Part shown: one piece after another, positions 1-23,231 of the stretch | Layout of the letters: the number at the start of each line of letters is the position of its first letter | How positions within the stretch are numbered: the first letter of the stretch is position 1 | Assembly (NCBI GenBank): GCA_950022655.1 | Contig: OX465579.1 | Location: forward strand, 78,131,193-78,195,192 | From: Alentia gelatinosa | Taxonomy: Eukaryota > Annelida > Polychaeta > Phyllodocida > Polynoidae | DNA: 64,000 nt | Reading direction: 5' to 3' | Notes under the pieces: model-generated | Told to the model about the DNA's origin: nothing | What the model saw: the letters and a program-made list of their open reading frames with translations, nothing else | Databases searched by the model: none | Translations under genes and position numbers: made by a program

Positions 1-356
1 AGACCTGATCTTAAGATATTTATATCAAGTATGGGAATTCTCCCGGGTATTTTTTCTTCGAATTTCCGGATTATTCGACATCCCAATGGTCATTGTTGAG
101 AAGGATTGTTTTCGGGGGTTTGGGCTTCAAATTGAAAACCTCAAAGATCCTGAGCGACACTTGCGAATTTCTACCATTTTCAACTCTCAGGTCAGGGCAA
201 AAATTCACTGAGAATAGCTCAAAATGCAGCAGCCACCTGGAGCACTGCAACTGAACCCCGATTTGGGCCTAGGCATCCCGGAAACCCCCTGGGGGGAGGG
301 GATTTTCTTACTCCCATGCTTGCAACATGTATACCGTTGTTAAATCTTGTTTCTAG

Positions 357-12101
<11,745 letters not shown>

Positions 12102-13130
12102 GTTCGATGGCCGCCTAATATTTAAAGTGTAAATGTCCAGTGTATTTTGATACATATGTGGATAGAATTTTCTTCTGAACTGATAATATAAGCCTTCAGT
12201 GATTAATTATCAGATACTATCTGGGTTTATGGTCGTTTGCAATAACGAAAGATCGAGAACACAATGGATTCGCCCGCAGTAAATATGTTTCATCATATTT
12301 CTGAATCCATCTTATGAACCAAGATCTGACTCCATCTTAAAATCCTCAGATAATATTGTGATAACATTATAATGGCATAAATTGAATCATGTACATGTAC
12401 ACTCAACCATTGCCTATGATGATATCCTATACCTTTATATAATTTTTCATAAATATGAACCTTCTTTCTGTATATATATCTTATTACTAAGTGGAAAGAG
12501 GCGTTTATCTCAAGCAGTGGGCAGCTAATGGAAGTATGCTTGGAAGATAGTAGGGGATTATGCACGTTTATTTTGAATCTCTTGGGCACATCACGCCACC
12601 CATAGGTCACGTGCAAACACACTCTGATGACTTCAGACAACCTGACAACAATGTGATATCTATAGAGAGCAAACTGGCATCCACCGGATGTTAGTAATAT
12701 CAGGTTTCTATTTCATAGATACACATCCTAGACACTATTCCCACTGGTGTCCTCGTAGATTTATTTGTTCTGAAAGTAAAGTGCTTGCACATTTTCTCTC
12801 AAATTGAAAACAGATTTGCACTGATAACGATATCATAGGGAAAAACGCCGATAATTGTTATAGTTTTCGATAAAAAGCAGTAAGCACTGACAACATTACT
12901 TCGTCACTTTATTTAATCATCTTTCATTGTTGGGCATCGGGGTTCAGGCTTCAGAAATCTGGTCGCTTTTGTTGAAATATTAAGAATTTAATATCTATGT
13001 TTCCTAATAGCAATGTATGTGATAAACATAAACTCTACACCGAGGAATATCAGCTTTGTTTAGGGTATCGCTATCTTAGTAATGTACAAAGAATGTTATA
13101 AATGTTTTAACCAAATAAAACTGAATTAGA
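12102..13130 (+). other. Probable 3' UTR of the membrane-protein gene
   Basis: AT-rich non-coding sequence after the stop. AATAAA occurs at 13114-13119 and again at 13204-13209, so the transcript probably ends near 13130 or 13230. The minus-strand frame at 12293-12640 shows no recognisable protein. Confidence 0.4.
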
Positions 13131-13239
13131 CATTACAGGATTACAGTATTTGTTTCAAAGCTGGATTACAGCACATTGTGTAACACTTGTGTATTGTCTA
13201 ATCAATAAATAGTGATAAATTATCAAGAGTATTGCCTTT

Positions 13240-15250
13240 TCTGTATTGCTACTTCATGATTTTAACCAACTGCAATTTCTATTTTCCATCCAACGATGAA
13301 CAATCAAATATCCATACTTGGCTACATGTGTGTTATCCATTGGTGAAAAATGTGAAATCTGCCTATTCTATTTAATCTATCAATCGACATACGATCACCG
13401 TTCCTTTCTGTAAGTGTCAATAACATATGCATGCATACATATACAGACAAATAATAGGGTTACAACACAAACATTACAGTAACACCTCGCGTAGGTGCAT
13501 GAATCGATATTCCTCAGATAACAATCACCATATCTGTTTGGACTGCTCTGAACCATCTAGTGCATTCCTTGTTGGATACAAACTCTAAGACAGAGAGATT
13601 AGATCCTATCTGCACGAGCTGAAGGCAATATTGTTTTATCAGGTCTGAAGAAACGAGAAGAAAGTCCAACCTTCTGCAGGATTTACAGGCTATTAAACAC
13701 ATATACCTTTCCAAATGACTAAACATGGGAAATGTATCGTTCCAGGAAAATACTATCATCATCTGTTCTTTATTGTTTTGGTGGGAAATGTTCACCTCAT
13801 TTATCATTACCACGTCTCCGATCCCGGTGAATATTTCCGACATAAAACAACATTTGGCCACACTATATCTCCTTATAACCCTAGAAGGTCAGTCCAGGGA
13901 GTTGTTTTGTACCCGCGATTATCGTCATTGATTAGTAATTATTAACGATCCGGGAGCACGATTGTACGATTGATACTGAGATAATTCCTGGTAAGTGTTC
14001 CATAGACTCGATCGCAGTGTGCCTGAAATTATAACTGTCAAATCAATCACTAAAACGATTTTTTTTAATAATTGCAGTTTCTATAGGTCCCCACCTGCCA
14101 TACCGGGTGGGGGTGTGCTTCATAGTCAGAATTATCGATGATAGCACCTGCTTTATAGTTATAATTATTTTCAAGCGATGCAATTGGTTATGCAAAAGCT
14201 GGCCGAGTGGTACAGTGCTTGCTATTGTAAATTGTTTCTCATGATCGGAATAACCACAAGAAAATTCAGAAATTTGAAATATAGGTACACCATACATGAA
14301 TAATCCTTTGCTGTAAATGTTATTTAATCTTCGAAAGTTTGAACGTGAATCAGATACCTCTACGACCATTTTGGCGACCCTTTCGATAACGATTTTCAAT
14401 GACAATCAGACCTATGGAACACCTGAAGGGCTCTAAACAGTCTTTGTTGGACAAAATTGTCGCTAATAGTACGATTATTCGACCTATAGAACGCGATGGC
14501 CTCAAAACGGTCGGTATAAACGATTTAATTACAACTGTAAAACACCTCCAACCTCCATGGATGCGCTGTAATCATCACTCGGCTTTGCCTCAATGATGGT
14601 GACTGCGTATCCAAACTAGTGGAGTATTGTTTATTTATAAGATTCTCTATCCAGTTCTAAGAACACAGTATACGCCATAATGTATCTGTCATCATATATC
14701 ATCAGCAGAAAGTGGACTCCATGCTCACTTAAACACTATCAATCCCCTCGTGGGCATCTCTCAGTAGGTGTTTGCGTTATCTGATTAAGTATAAATGTCG
14801 AGATCGTGGTATGCAATAGTTCACAGATTTCTCCGTGGAATGTCCTCAGATTGTATAAGTCAGTGTTTGGAGGTCAGGGAACGAAGTCTATTTACAGATC
14901 TATGATATTTTATCAGTTGGGCTACATACCCCCAGTAGACAGCTCAAATGCTGAGATTAACACAGACAAAAGGACACTTGTTTATCTGAAGTGGCATCTG
15001 AGGTATTCTTATCGAAGATAAATTGCATTTATTATCCATCGTATACAAAGTCCACATTGAAAATGTATGGGGACTCAGTAAACCACGACCCATCGTATAA
15101 ATCCTGTCAGATACCATAACTGTGGTATACGGATTCTAACCTGTGGTAAAGAAGTCCCTTTTTCTGTAGAGCAAAGAAATAGTCCCTATTGTTATACCCG
15201 TTAAAATGGCAATTACTGGTTTTAATCTACTCGAAAAGATGGATAATAAA
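13240..15250. other. Intergenic sequence without recognisable features
   Basis: AT-rich, with no splice-supported exon, no terminal inverted repeats and no protein similarity that I recognise. Small frames on both strands have compositions typical of chance. Confidence 0.5.
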
Positions 15251-15252
15251 TG

Positions 15253-15396
15253 CAACAAACGATGATTTTGTGGACAGGTGGCTCTGTAAACCACTCGCGG
15301 TTGACATCGTAATACACTCGCTAGCGCTCGTGTATTACTACGCGTCAACCTCTCGTGGTTTACGGCCGCCTGTCCACAAAACCATCGATTATTGTC
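15253..15396. mobile_element. Palindromic MITE, family P, best copy
   Basis: Arms of about 68 bases around a TAGC centre near 15322. Left-arm blocks GTGGACAGGTGGC, GTAAACCACTCGCGGTTGAC and GTAATACACTCGC are mirrored on the right by GCTCGTGTATTACTACG, CGTCAACCTCTCGTGGTTTAC and GCCGCCTGTCCAC. The outer tips contain AACGATG and CATCGAT. It would extrude a long hairpin. Confidence 0.8.
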
Positions 15397-15920
15397 TATT
15401 TATACCACGACTATAACATAAGTGTATAGCACATACACTATTGCAATGGTAATGGGTCGACCTTGGCATTTCCCGCTATCAGCTGGTCTGTGTTGCCAGC
15501 CACTGGCCGCCAGCTGGTAGCCGACGAAACCTAATTTATAAGGTTTTGATGATTCCTAGCCGGTTCTTTGTCATGTTGCTGTACCTCCACAACACTAATC
15601 TCTATACTTGAGCTAGCCCTGCGGTGCAATTTCTTGCCATACCGGCAGCTTGGTGGAGCTTTCGCTATAAGGGAGTGTTCCACAGGGCTGGTGAAATGGC
15701 ATGAAAAGTGCACCTAACGGCTGCCAGACAGCGGCATGCAGCGCCGTTTTAGTTCAAGTACTTAGACCGGTGCAGTGGAGCAGGAACATACTAACCAGCC
15801 GCAGCTACTCGGTGACAAACGATGAACTAAAAAAATCTAGTGAATTAAGTTTCACTGGTTAATGGCCAGTTACCACCTGCCAAATGGTGGCGACTGGGCG
15901 TGTGGTCCCCTACACTGTAA

Positions 15921-16112
15921 TGCTGGGGGCACACCAAGCGAGTAATTTGCGTGTATGTGCGATATTATTTCGTAATAATATCTCCCACCAATAATTAGGC
16001 ATATCTGACGCAATAATCAGGTGAAATATGAAATAATAGCTCACATATATACGCCATTTTGTGCTGGCGATTCGGGAAATCGCCGCGTTACTTGCTTGGT
16101 GTGTCTCCAGCA
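15921..16112. mobile_element. Harbinger-like MITE, family H, copy 1
   Basis: Tips TGCTGGGGGCACACCAAGCG and, inverted, TGCTGGAGACACACCAAGC. TAA lies on both outer sides, fitting a TWA target duplication. The core contains CAATAATCAGGTGAAATATG and an ACGCCATTTTGTG block that recurs in the other two copies. Confidence 0.75.
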
Positions 16113-16116
16113 TAAA

Positions 16117-16335
16117 GCCAGAGACACACCAAGCGAGAAACGCAGCGAGTTCCGTAATCGCCAACACAAAATGGCCTATATGTGAGCTATTATATCATAT
16201 TTCACCTGATTATTGCTATCAAGATGCTAAATTATATGCAGGGGATATTCCTATAAAATAATATCTCACATACACGCCAATTTGTGTTGGCGATTCCAGA
16301 GATCGCTGCCTTCACTCGCTTGGTGTGTCCCCGGT
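16117..16335. mobile_element. Harbinger-like MITE, family H, copy 2, inverted next to copy 1
   Basis: Begins GCCAGAGACACACCAAGCGAG and ends with inverted GCTTGGTGTGTCCCCGG. The core is copy 1 read in the opposite order (CACAAAATGGCC, GAGCTATTAT, CACCTGATTATTG). Only four bases separate it from copy 1, so the two form a head-to-head pair. Confidence 0.75.
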
Positions 16336-16937
16336 ATCAGCAACGGCCACACTGCGCTCTTTTAAAGCCAAACGCCAGTCCGCTGGAGCATGGTCTTTAA
16401 ACCATTATCTTGTTTTAGTAAATCACTGTGACATTACTTGTGGGCCGTCACTTGGGCACAACTTTTCTGTGGTTTTATCTCCCAACGCGACCTCCTACAT
16501 GCATGCACAGGAGTCAAGGTGTAATCTTGATAAAGGTACAGAGCTCCTCAATAAGATGGTTTTAGAGTCTGTGCCACTGGCATAGGATACGTACTCGGTT
16601 ACAAATATCAGATTCGGAATGGTGTCACGTGCTGTAACTTTCACCCACCAGACTGGACTGGACTCTTTCACCGTGTGATAACCAAGAGATCTATTAGGAG
16701 CAGATATGATTATCAAATGGCATGAACTACACAGTGTTCACAGATTCGAAATTATATTTTCAACGAAACAAATTTCATTTTCTTTTACAGGGTCTTTTGT
16801 GGGAAAATATCGTATATGTATTGTTGAAAGACTATGATTGTTTGAATCGAAATCTTTTGTAGTTATTAGGTGACCTTTTATGATGACGTTGTACATAATA
16901 GCGCTATTTTATGTTGTTCATTTCAGGAGAGGTAGCT

Positions 16938-17007
16938 ACTGAGCCCGTAGTGAAGGGTTGTAGTTCCGGGACGAAAGACCAAAAACAGCCATCACTACGG
17001 GCTCAGT
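16938..17007. repeat. Perfect 16-bp inverted repeat (hairpin)
   Basis: ACTGAGCCCGTAGTGA at 16938 is mirrored by TCACTACGGGCTCAGT at 16992, with a 38-base loop. It may be a miniature foldback element. Confidence 0.7.
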
Positions 17008-17282
17008 TAAAATATTTCCTCATTATCATATCCTTCAAAAGCACAAAAAGACGGGGTTTTATTTTCACTTCTTAAAGTGGACATTATTTAAACAACGTAT
17101 ACGCATATATGTTTTGTATAAAATGGATAATAATGAGAAGGAACTGCATCGATATAAAAAAACCCTTAAAAATATGCCACCGAGTTTTGGTTGCGGAGTA
17201 TTCGCACGAGGCAAAGCTGAGTGAGATAACAACTTCAAGCCAAAACAAATGGTGTATTTTAAGCGGCTATGAATCGAGTGCG

Positions 17283-17395
17283 GATAGGATTTTATCTCAC
17301 CCTATCACTTACGAATTGGCTAATGTTTGTATCATTATTACCCATTGAGTATTTTTTTTAAATATTGCATGGGCATTGAGTACTTATAGAACGTC
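17283..17395. repeat. TATCTCACCC-family dispersed repeat, copy 2
   Basis: Contains TTTTATCTCACCCTATCAC, TTGGCTAATGTTTGTA, CATTGAGTA and GGGCATTGAGTACTTA. It matches the inverted copy at 2132-2222 and the shorter one at 22143-22215. Confidence 0.55.
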
Positions 17396-17650
17396 CTCAT
17401 CATGCTGTACAATGTACAAAACGAGGTGATAATTTACGGTTTCCACAGAACGAGGCATTTACGCCGAGTTCCGTACAAAACGTATATTACTATATACCTA
17501 TAGGCGAATGTCTCACTTTTACTGACCAGCAGTAAAAATTCTGTTCGTCACTGAGTGATGAAAGAATATCCATACATCCCTCTGTACCACGTGACCACTC
17601 ATTCTACTGTTCACTGAGTTGTAGAATGGCATTTTTAATGATTTCTAAGT

Positions 17651-17815
17651 ATATAATAATAAAGAGACACAGTGAGTGTGACTGAATTCCATCTGTTCCT
17701 CGATATTTTGGTCAGAAAAATTTAACCTCGTTCTTTGAACTCGGTGAGTGTTTCTGATCAAAATATCTCTGAACAGATTCCATTCAGTCACACTAACTAT
17801 GTCTCTATATATTAT
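17651..17815. mobile_element. Foldback element with roughly 70-base arms
   Basis: Left arm blocks: ATAATAATAAAGAGACACAG, GAGTGTGACTGAATTCCAT, CTGTTC, GATATTTTGGTCAGAAA. The right arm mirrors each (TTTCTGATCAAAATATC, GAACAGATTCCATTCAG, TCACACTAACTATGTCTC, TATATATTAT). The arms are separated by about 30 bases. It is a non-coding MITE or a local inverted duplication. Confidence 0.75.
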
Positions 17816-18122
17816 CATCGAGTTTTGTAGCTTGTACAGCATGGTAGGTCGTTATATATTTATTATATACCCGAAATTGATAAAAATTATTAACTTAATT
17901 TGGTCTAACAACTAATGTTTCAGGTGACATGTACGGAAAAGTGTTCTGGTATTTTACATTATATGGCGAAACAGTACGTATTTACAGTATATACACACGG
18001 CATGGGTATATATAGTAAATGTTCATAATGTTAAGTCTACGGAGAAAAAGCACCAGGGCCGAGATAAAGGATATCATTCAGTGATTGAGGCCGACCGTGT
18101 ATCAAAGCGTGTTTATAAACAG

Positions 18123-18216
18123 TGCCCTGTTATCAGGGTCAAACAGTTTTCAGCTTGTGGACCTACCTCTCAGGACTACTGCCTGACGCACAGCTGTACT
18201 CAACCATCGTCCAAAG
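18123..18216 (+). CDS. Candidate isolated exon, laminin-N-terminus-like
   Basis: The segment between ...TTTATAAACAG and donor GTAAGC reads CPVIRVKQFSACGPTSQDYC and then LTHSCTQPSSK. It contains four Cys and ends in phase 1. The CG...YC spacing resembles the start of laminin-type N-terminal (domain VI) modules of laminins, netrins and usherin. The acceptor has a poor pyrimidine tract and no neighbouring exon was found, so this could be chance or a relic. Confidence 0.3.
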
Positions 18217-18786
18217 GTAAGCTCTATTCAAATCTCAGTTTTTGTGCTCTAAGAGCGATTGTCCACGCCTACTAATAGGTCCGGTTTGCTGATAACTTTG
18301 GTGTTGAAGGTGTTTGGTAATAGCGTTGTTCATACAGGTGTCCTTATGGGGTAGAGTGGTAGCTGATATTGTATCATCTATTCCTTGACAAAACTAAGAA
18401 CAAAGGGTATGCTCATCATGGTCAGCTGAGCACTCCTTTATCCTACTCAGACAATGGTCTTCTGCGTCAGTGCTACAGTGCTGGCACTGTGCAAAATATA
18501 TTTTTGGTTCATATTCATTCTTCTGCCTTGATATATCAGTAAATATATAAACAAATATTTCTGCAACATTAAGTATTCATTTGCAGTAGTTTCTACTCAC
18601 AGTTTAACTTCAGCTTAGCCTGCACCGTTACAGATCATATGTATCAATAGAGAGAGACTTTGTGAGCAGACAAGCCCAATATTTACCGACAACTCTGGAA
18701 GTGATTATTTGTCACCCGCAAGACGAGAAGTTTGTTGTCCAGTCGAAGGTGACTTCAGGTATTTTACGGGAGTCTTCTGTACATGT

Positions 18787-19506
18787 ACTAGGAGCAAATG
18801 GTATGTTCATCATTGATGAATGGGGGTGCAATTATAATCAAATAACAATTAAAAGGTCTGGAAATATTCAGTCTATGGGTAAATTCTTAAACCCACTTGC
18901 ATCCAGTCAACTTGAGCTTTCTGCAACTGCCTGCTGCGTCTAGCATCCAGTCATATCAAGCACCAGTAGGTCAATGAGTTATTTCGGTCTCAAGCGATTG
19001 GTCATGGTCATCTGGGCCCACCTCTAAGATCCTGACACAATAGTCCTCTGCTCCTTTTACAATATCACAGAGAATAGATAGCTCTAAATACCAATACAAT
19101 ACATGTATTCACATTCTGGAATACTACGTAGATATGCACTAAGTAAACACAGGTGATACAGCATGATGTAAACTAGAGCAAGGCACTTACAGCCTATATA
19201 CATGTGTCATAAGGAAACAGGCTTCTTCTCTTCGTACCTCTAAACTAGGAGCAAATAGGATGTTCATCATAGATGAATGAGCGTGCAATAATAAATGAAT
19301 AACTATTAAAAGGTTTGGGTTAGATTCAGTCTATAGATAGTTTTCTGTAACCCACTTGCACCCAGTCAACTTGCTATTTCTGCAACTGCCTATCTAGAAT
19401 CCAAACAGATCAAGCACCAGTGAGTCTTGAGGTATTTTGGACTTGAGTGATTGGTCATGTTTAGCTGGGCAGACCTCTAAGACCCTGAGACACTGGCTCC
19501 ATGCTC
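18787..19506. repeat. Degenerate direct duplication, about 460-bp period
   Basis: Bases 18787-19052 and 19246-19506 share ordered blocks: CTAGGAGCAAAT, TGTTCATCAT then GATGAATG, TTAAAAGGT, CCCACTTGCA then CCAGTCAACTTG, TTTCTGCAACTGCCT, ATCAAGCACCAGT, GATTGGTCATG and CCTCTAAGA. Gaps and substitutions are frequent, so it is old. The ORF at 18662-18943 overlaps it and is not conserved in the second copy. Confidence 0.7.
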
Positions 19507-19561
19507 TGGGAGCTGTTTCAAAAGTCGGGAGGGTGCTAAACGAGAGCACTTGTTAGCATTT

Positions 19562-19986
19562 AGGCGGGCGTCCACCAACCACGACAAGGCCACGACAATG
19601 GCTTTCCGATAAGGTCCACGACAGGCCTACGATTGGAGGCCTTGTCATAGCCTTGTCGTGGTTGGTGGACCCTAGTTCCTGACAAGAGGCTACGACAAGG
19701 CCACGACAGGCTGTGACATGAAGCTTGTCGGGGGCCTTCCGACAAGGTTACGACAAAATCGAACATATTCGATTTTGGAGCCTTGTCGTGGCGTGTCGTG
19801 GCATGTAAGGAGGCTGTCGCAGAGGTCTACGCTAGAATATTTAGTTGGAGCATGCAACCTATGACATGCCCCGACAATGCTGTCGCAGAGCTTCCCTTCT
19901 CACGACAAGGCTACGACAAGGCGCTTACGGGAACTTTCTTGTCGGGGCTTGTCGTAACCTTGTCGTGGTTGGTGGACACCCCCCTT
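19562..19986. mobile_element. MITE family T (CCACCAACCACGAC tips), copy 1
   Basis: Inverted tips GGCGGGCGTCCACCAACCACG and GTGGTTGGTGGACACCCCC. The interior is built from short words such as CGACAAGGCTACGACAAGG and their complements, so most of the element can fold on itself. A central AT segment contains CGAACATATTCG. It is non-coding. Confidence 0.75.
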
Positions 19987-20796
19987 GTAGCACAGAACCA
20001 CCATCAATAGATTAGATGTAATATGACTAGGTGGGAGCAAATAGTCTATGCCCCCCCCCCCCCCCCGTATACCCCAATCGTCATTATATTCATATAAACC
20101 ATTTTCATCATCCATAAGCGTAGGCTGTAAGCCTCAACTATTATCTTTCCAATATGACGAACTAGTAAATGATGTTTATTATTGGAACAGCATGTACTCT
20201 GACCCACGGAAGTGGAATCTTTATGGCTGGACAGAAGGAAGACAGGCCTTTGAGCCTAGGAAGTCCAGGGTAATAAATAAAAATAATTTAAGAAATTATA
20301 AAAATTGATATATGGTTAAAACATGTATATGGATTTGTTCAGAGCATGTTTTTCTTTACATAAATATATTATAATATCGGATAAAATATGATTTTTTTAA
20401 AAATGAAATCGGGGCACTGATTCCCGAGTTTTTTTAAATAGAAATATGATGTAAAATCGTTGTCATAATCAGTACAAGAGGGTAGACCCTATCGCCAACA
20501 GCGGGTAGCCAAGTGGCACCAACAGCGAGACCTCACTAACTATTGAAATTGTTACTATCACTGTTAGGCCACTTAAAAAAAAAAACTTGTTTCTCATCAC
20601 CGCGCGCGTCAGCAAAAACGTTTTTAGAAGATTTTTTTTTTTTTTTTTTTTTCATAGATGAGATGAAAATTTGATAGAAATCATGAAAAATATGAGTATT
20701 TGGTATCAAATTAAAGCTCCTGATGTAAGGAATGCATTCAATATGGTTATATGGTTGGCAAAAGTTATGCATCAAGTGGTGTCATGTAACCAATTA

Positions 20797-21240
20797 AGGG
20801 GGGCATCCACCAACCACGACAAGGCTACGACAATGGCTTTCCGACAAGGTCCACGACAGCTCTACGATTGGAAGCCTTGTCGTAGCCTTGTTGTGGTTGG
20901 TGGACCCCAGTTCCCGACAAAATACTACAACAAGGCCACGACAGGCTGCGACATGAAGCTTGTCGGGGGCCTTCCGACAAGGCTACGACAATATCGAACA
21001 TGTTCGATTTTTACTATGACTAGACCTTTGTCGTGGAGTGTTGTGGATTCCTCGATATCACTGTCGTAGTGTGTCGGAACCATGGGTACCTTTTTTATGG
21101 CAACAAGCAACGTCTACGACACGCCACGACACCGCTGTCCCGACCCTGCTCTTCTCACGACAAGGCTGCGACAAGGCTACGATTGGAACTTTCATGTCGG
21201 CACTTGTCGTAGCCTTGTCGTGGTTGGTGGACGCCCCCCT
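20797..21240. mobile_element. MITE family T, copy 2 (complete)
   Basis: 444 bp with tips AGGGGGGCATCCACCAACC and, inverted, AGGGGGGCGTCCACCAACC. It is flanked by TTA at 20794-20796 and at 21241-21243, a 3-bp duplication typical of PIF/Harbinger insertions. The interior is dense in ACGACAAGG words; the central core includes CGAACATGTTCG. Confidence 0.8.
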
Positions 21241-21243
21241 TTA

Positions 21244-21946
21244 GAGTAAAACCCCACTCCTGGGACACCCCACACGCTCCCGACATGCCATGACACTGCT
21301 GTGTTGGTGGGTCCCAGTTCCCGACAAGAGGCTACAACAAGGCCATGACAGGCTGCGACATGAAGCTTGTTGGGGGCCTTCCGACAAGGCTACGACAATA
21401 TCGAATATGTTCGATTTTTGCTACGACTAGACCTTTGTCGTGGAGTGTTGTGAATTCCTCGATATCACTGTCGTAGTGTGTCGGAACCGTGGGCGCCTTT
21501 TTTACGGCAACCAGCAATGTCTATGACACGCCCGCCATGCGGTCCCGACACTGCTCTTCTCACAACAAGGCTGCGACAAGGCTGCGATTGTAACCTTCAT
21601 GTCGGCACTTGTTGTAGCCTTGTTGTGGTTGGTGGACGCCCCCCTTTAGAGTAAAACCCCGCTCCTGGGACACCCCACACGCTCCTGACACGCCATGACA
21701 CTCCATGACAAAGGTCCAGTTGTAGGAAAAATCTAACATGTTTGATTTTGTCGTAGCCTTGTCGGAAGGCCCCTGACAAGCTTCCCAGTCGCAGCCTGTC
21801 ATGGCCTTGTCATAGACTCTTGTCGGGAACTGGGGTCCACCAACCACAACAAGGCTGCGCCAAGTCCACCAATCGTAGGCCTGTCGTGGACCTTGTCGGA
21901 ATGCCATTGTCGTAGCCTTGTCGTGGTTGGTGGACGCCCGCCTTAA
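21244..21946. mobile_element. Rearranged family T copies with pogo-like junction tags
   Basis: A partial direct copy (about 21300-21646) and an inverted partial copy (about 21700-21943) of the family T element. Two nearly identical tags, AGAGTAAAACCCC then CTCCTGGGACACCCCACACG, precede them at 21244 and 21651. The tag resembles the tip of the pogo-like element at 7383. Shared junctions point to a local tandem duplication followed by an inversion. Confidence 0.6.
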
Positions 21947-22142
21947 GCCCTTGTCGGAAGCCTGCCTCCACTAGTGCAGCATGCTAAGATAGCCTGACAC
22001 GCTCCGACACACTCCAACACTCCCAGGCAGGGACGATGAATGCCTTAAGGAACTCCCATGCAGGGGAGGAGGAATGCGACAAAATTCATAGACTTTCTAA
22101 ATATTGTCAAAATAATTGAAAAGATGTGCGGAAAAAATATGT

Positions 22143-22215
22143 AGGAATTTATCTCACCCATCACATTGACTGTTGGGCTAACATCTGTGACATAATCTCC
22201 CATTACACACAGTAA
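22143..22215. repeat. TATCTCACCC-family dispersed repeat, copy 3
   Basis: Contains ATTTATCTCACCCATCACA, GGGCTAACATCTGTGACA and TCTCCCATTACA, matching the ordered blocks of copies 1 and 2. It is followed by AGTGAGATATT, the inverted tip. Confidence 0.45.
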
Positions 22216-22314
22216 AATGAGTGAGATATTAGGAACTTACAGTGAGACTGCAAGATATGACCTAAATAAGTGTCTGAAGTCCATATTATTACACTTCAAA
22301 AGTCATCTCTGACC

Positions 22315-22318
<4 letters not shown>

Positions 22319-22346
<28 letters not shown>
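22319..22346. repeat. Poly(A) run
   Basis: About 28 A. It could be the tail of a minus-strand or degraded retroposon, but no retroposon body is recognised next to it. Confidence 0.8.
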
Positions 22347-22814
22347 GCGCCCTCGTCATATTTTTCATGGCTTGGTGATGAGAAACAATTTTTTTTTTTT
22401 GAGTGGCCTTAGTGCCGCTTTTGTCCAAAGTCAACTCGCTGTTGCCATCCGATCCTATTGCAACATGAGGTGCCGCTATTTGGTTAGTGAGACCAACTAC
22501 GAGGGTTTTTTTTACTATTGAAACAGGTCCCTGTACAGGACCGGGTTCCTTTGCCATAGAGCACTCCACTGGGTTGTCATTTCTTACTAGCCACCCTGTG
22601 ACATGCATGAAAACAAAATTGAATCGATAAATATGTACCCATTTGTCTTCGCCAACCTTCAAAATAGGCGTCTCTTACTTCACAACTGTGAATTAGACGA
22701 TGTTTTCTAGTGGAGCTTTGTTGGTTCTCAGATCCAGCCATTTTGTTCAGTTTTTCTTGCTCGTTCCCTAACTACACAGTGCCTCGTCTAACTAGGAGCA
22801 TATGTTATTTCCAT

Positions 22815-23231
22815 TCATAATGGAAGAGCGCGGTATACCAAAATCTCATAAAATAAAAGCAAGAGAATATCAATATTTTGGTATATTTCTTTTGAGATGT
22901 TTTTCATTTTCTGGCTAACGTTTTTGATTTTGACTTGTGCCTGGTCTAGCATACCACAGATCATATTCAACTTGTCGTGGTTGTGACTGAATTTTTCATT
23001 GAGGGTCTTGGTCAACTGCCCTACTTCTAACAGGTCAGTTATGTCACTCAGGTTGCTCTTTGATAGCCCCTTAGCGCTTGATGCACTCAAGTTTGTTTTG
23101 CTTGATGGTACTTCATTTGGATTACAAGTGCCCTTGGTAATCCTCTTACTAACATATTTGTCATCTGTTTTCCATCTACTTCTAAGAGTTATTTTGACAT
23201 CTTCAGATGGGGTATCATCTGGAACATCCAT
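22815..23231 (-). CDS. Hypothetical coiled-coil open frame
   Basis: A 138-codon frame on the minus strand. The first half is basic and Ser/Asp/Lys-rich (SEDVKITLRSRWKTDDKYV). The second half has heptad-like spacing of hydrophobic residues (LTKTLNEKF, LDQAQVKIKNVSQKMKNI). This resembles LINE ORF1 coiled coils or a small host protein, but I cannot identify it, and no splice partners or companion RT frame were found in phase. Confidence 0.25.
   Translation of the reverse strand: MDVPDDTPSEDVKITLRSRWKTDDKYVSKRITKGTCNPNEVPSSKTNLSASSAKGLSKSNLSDITDLLEVGQLTKTLNEKFSHNHDKLNMICGMLDQAQVKIKNVSQKMKNISKEIYQNIDILLLLFYEILVYRALPL

Noticed and set aside
14197..14215. GCTGGCCGAGTGGTACAG, similar to a tRNA-Ser/Leu A box
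   Set aside because: No B box, acceptor stem or anticodon arm could be built around it, so it is not called a tRNA.
20048..20308. 86-codon frame after a poly(C) run
   Set aside because: The start lies in the homopolymer and there is no splice context or known similarity.
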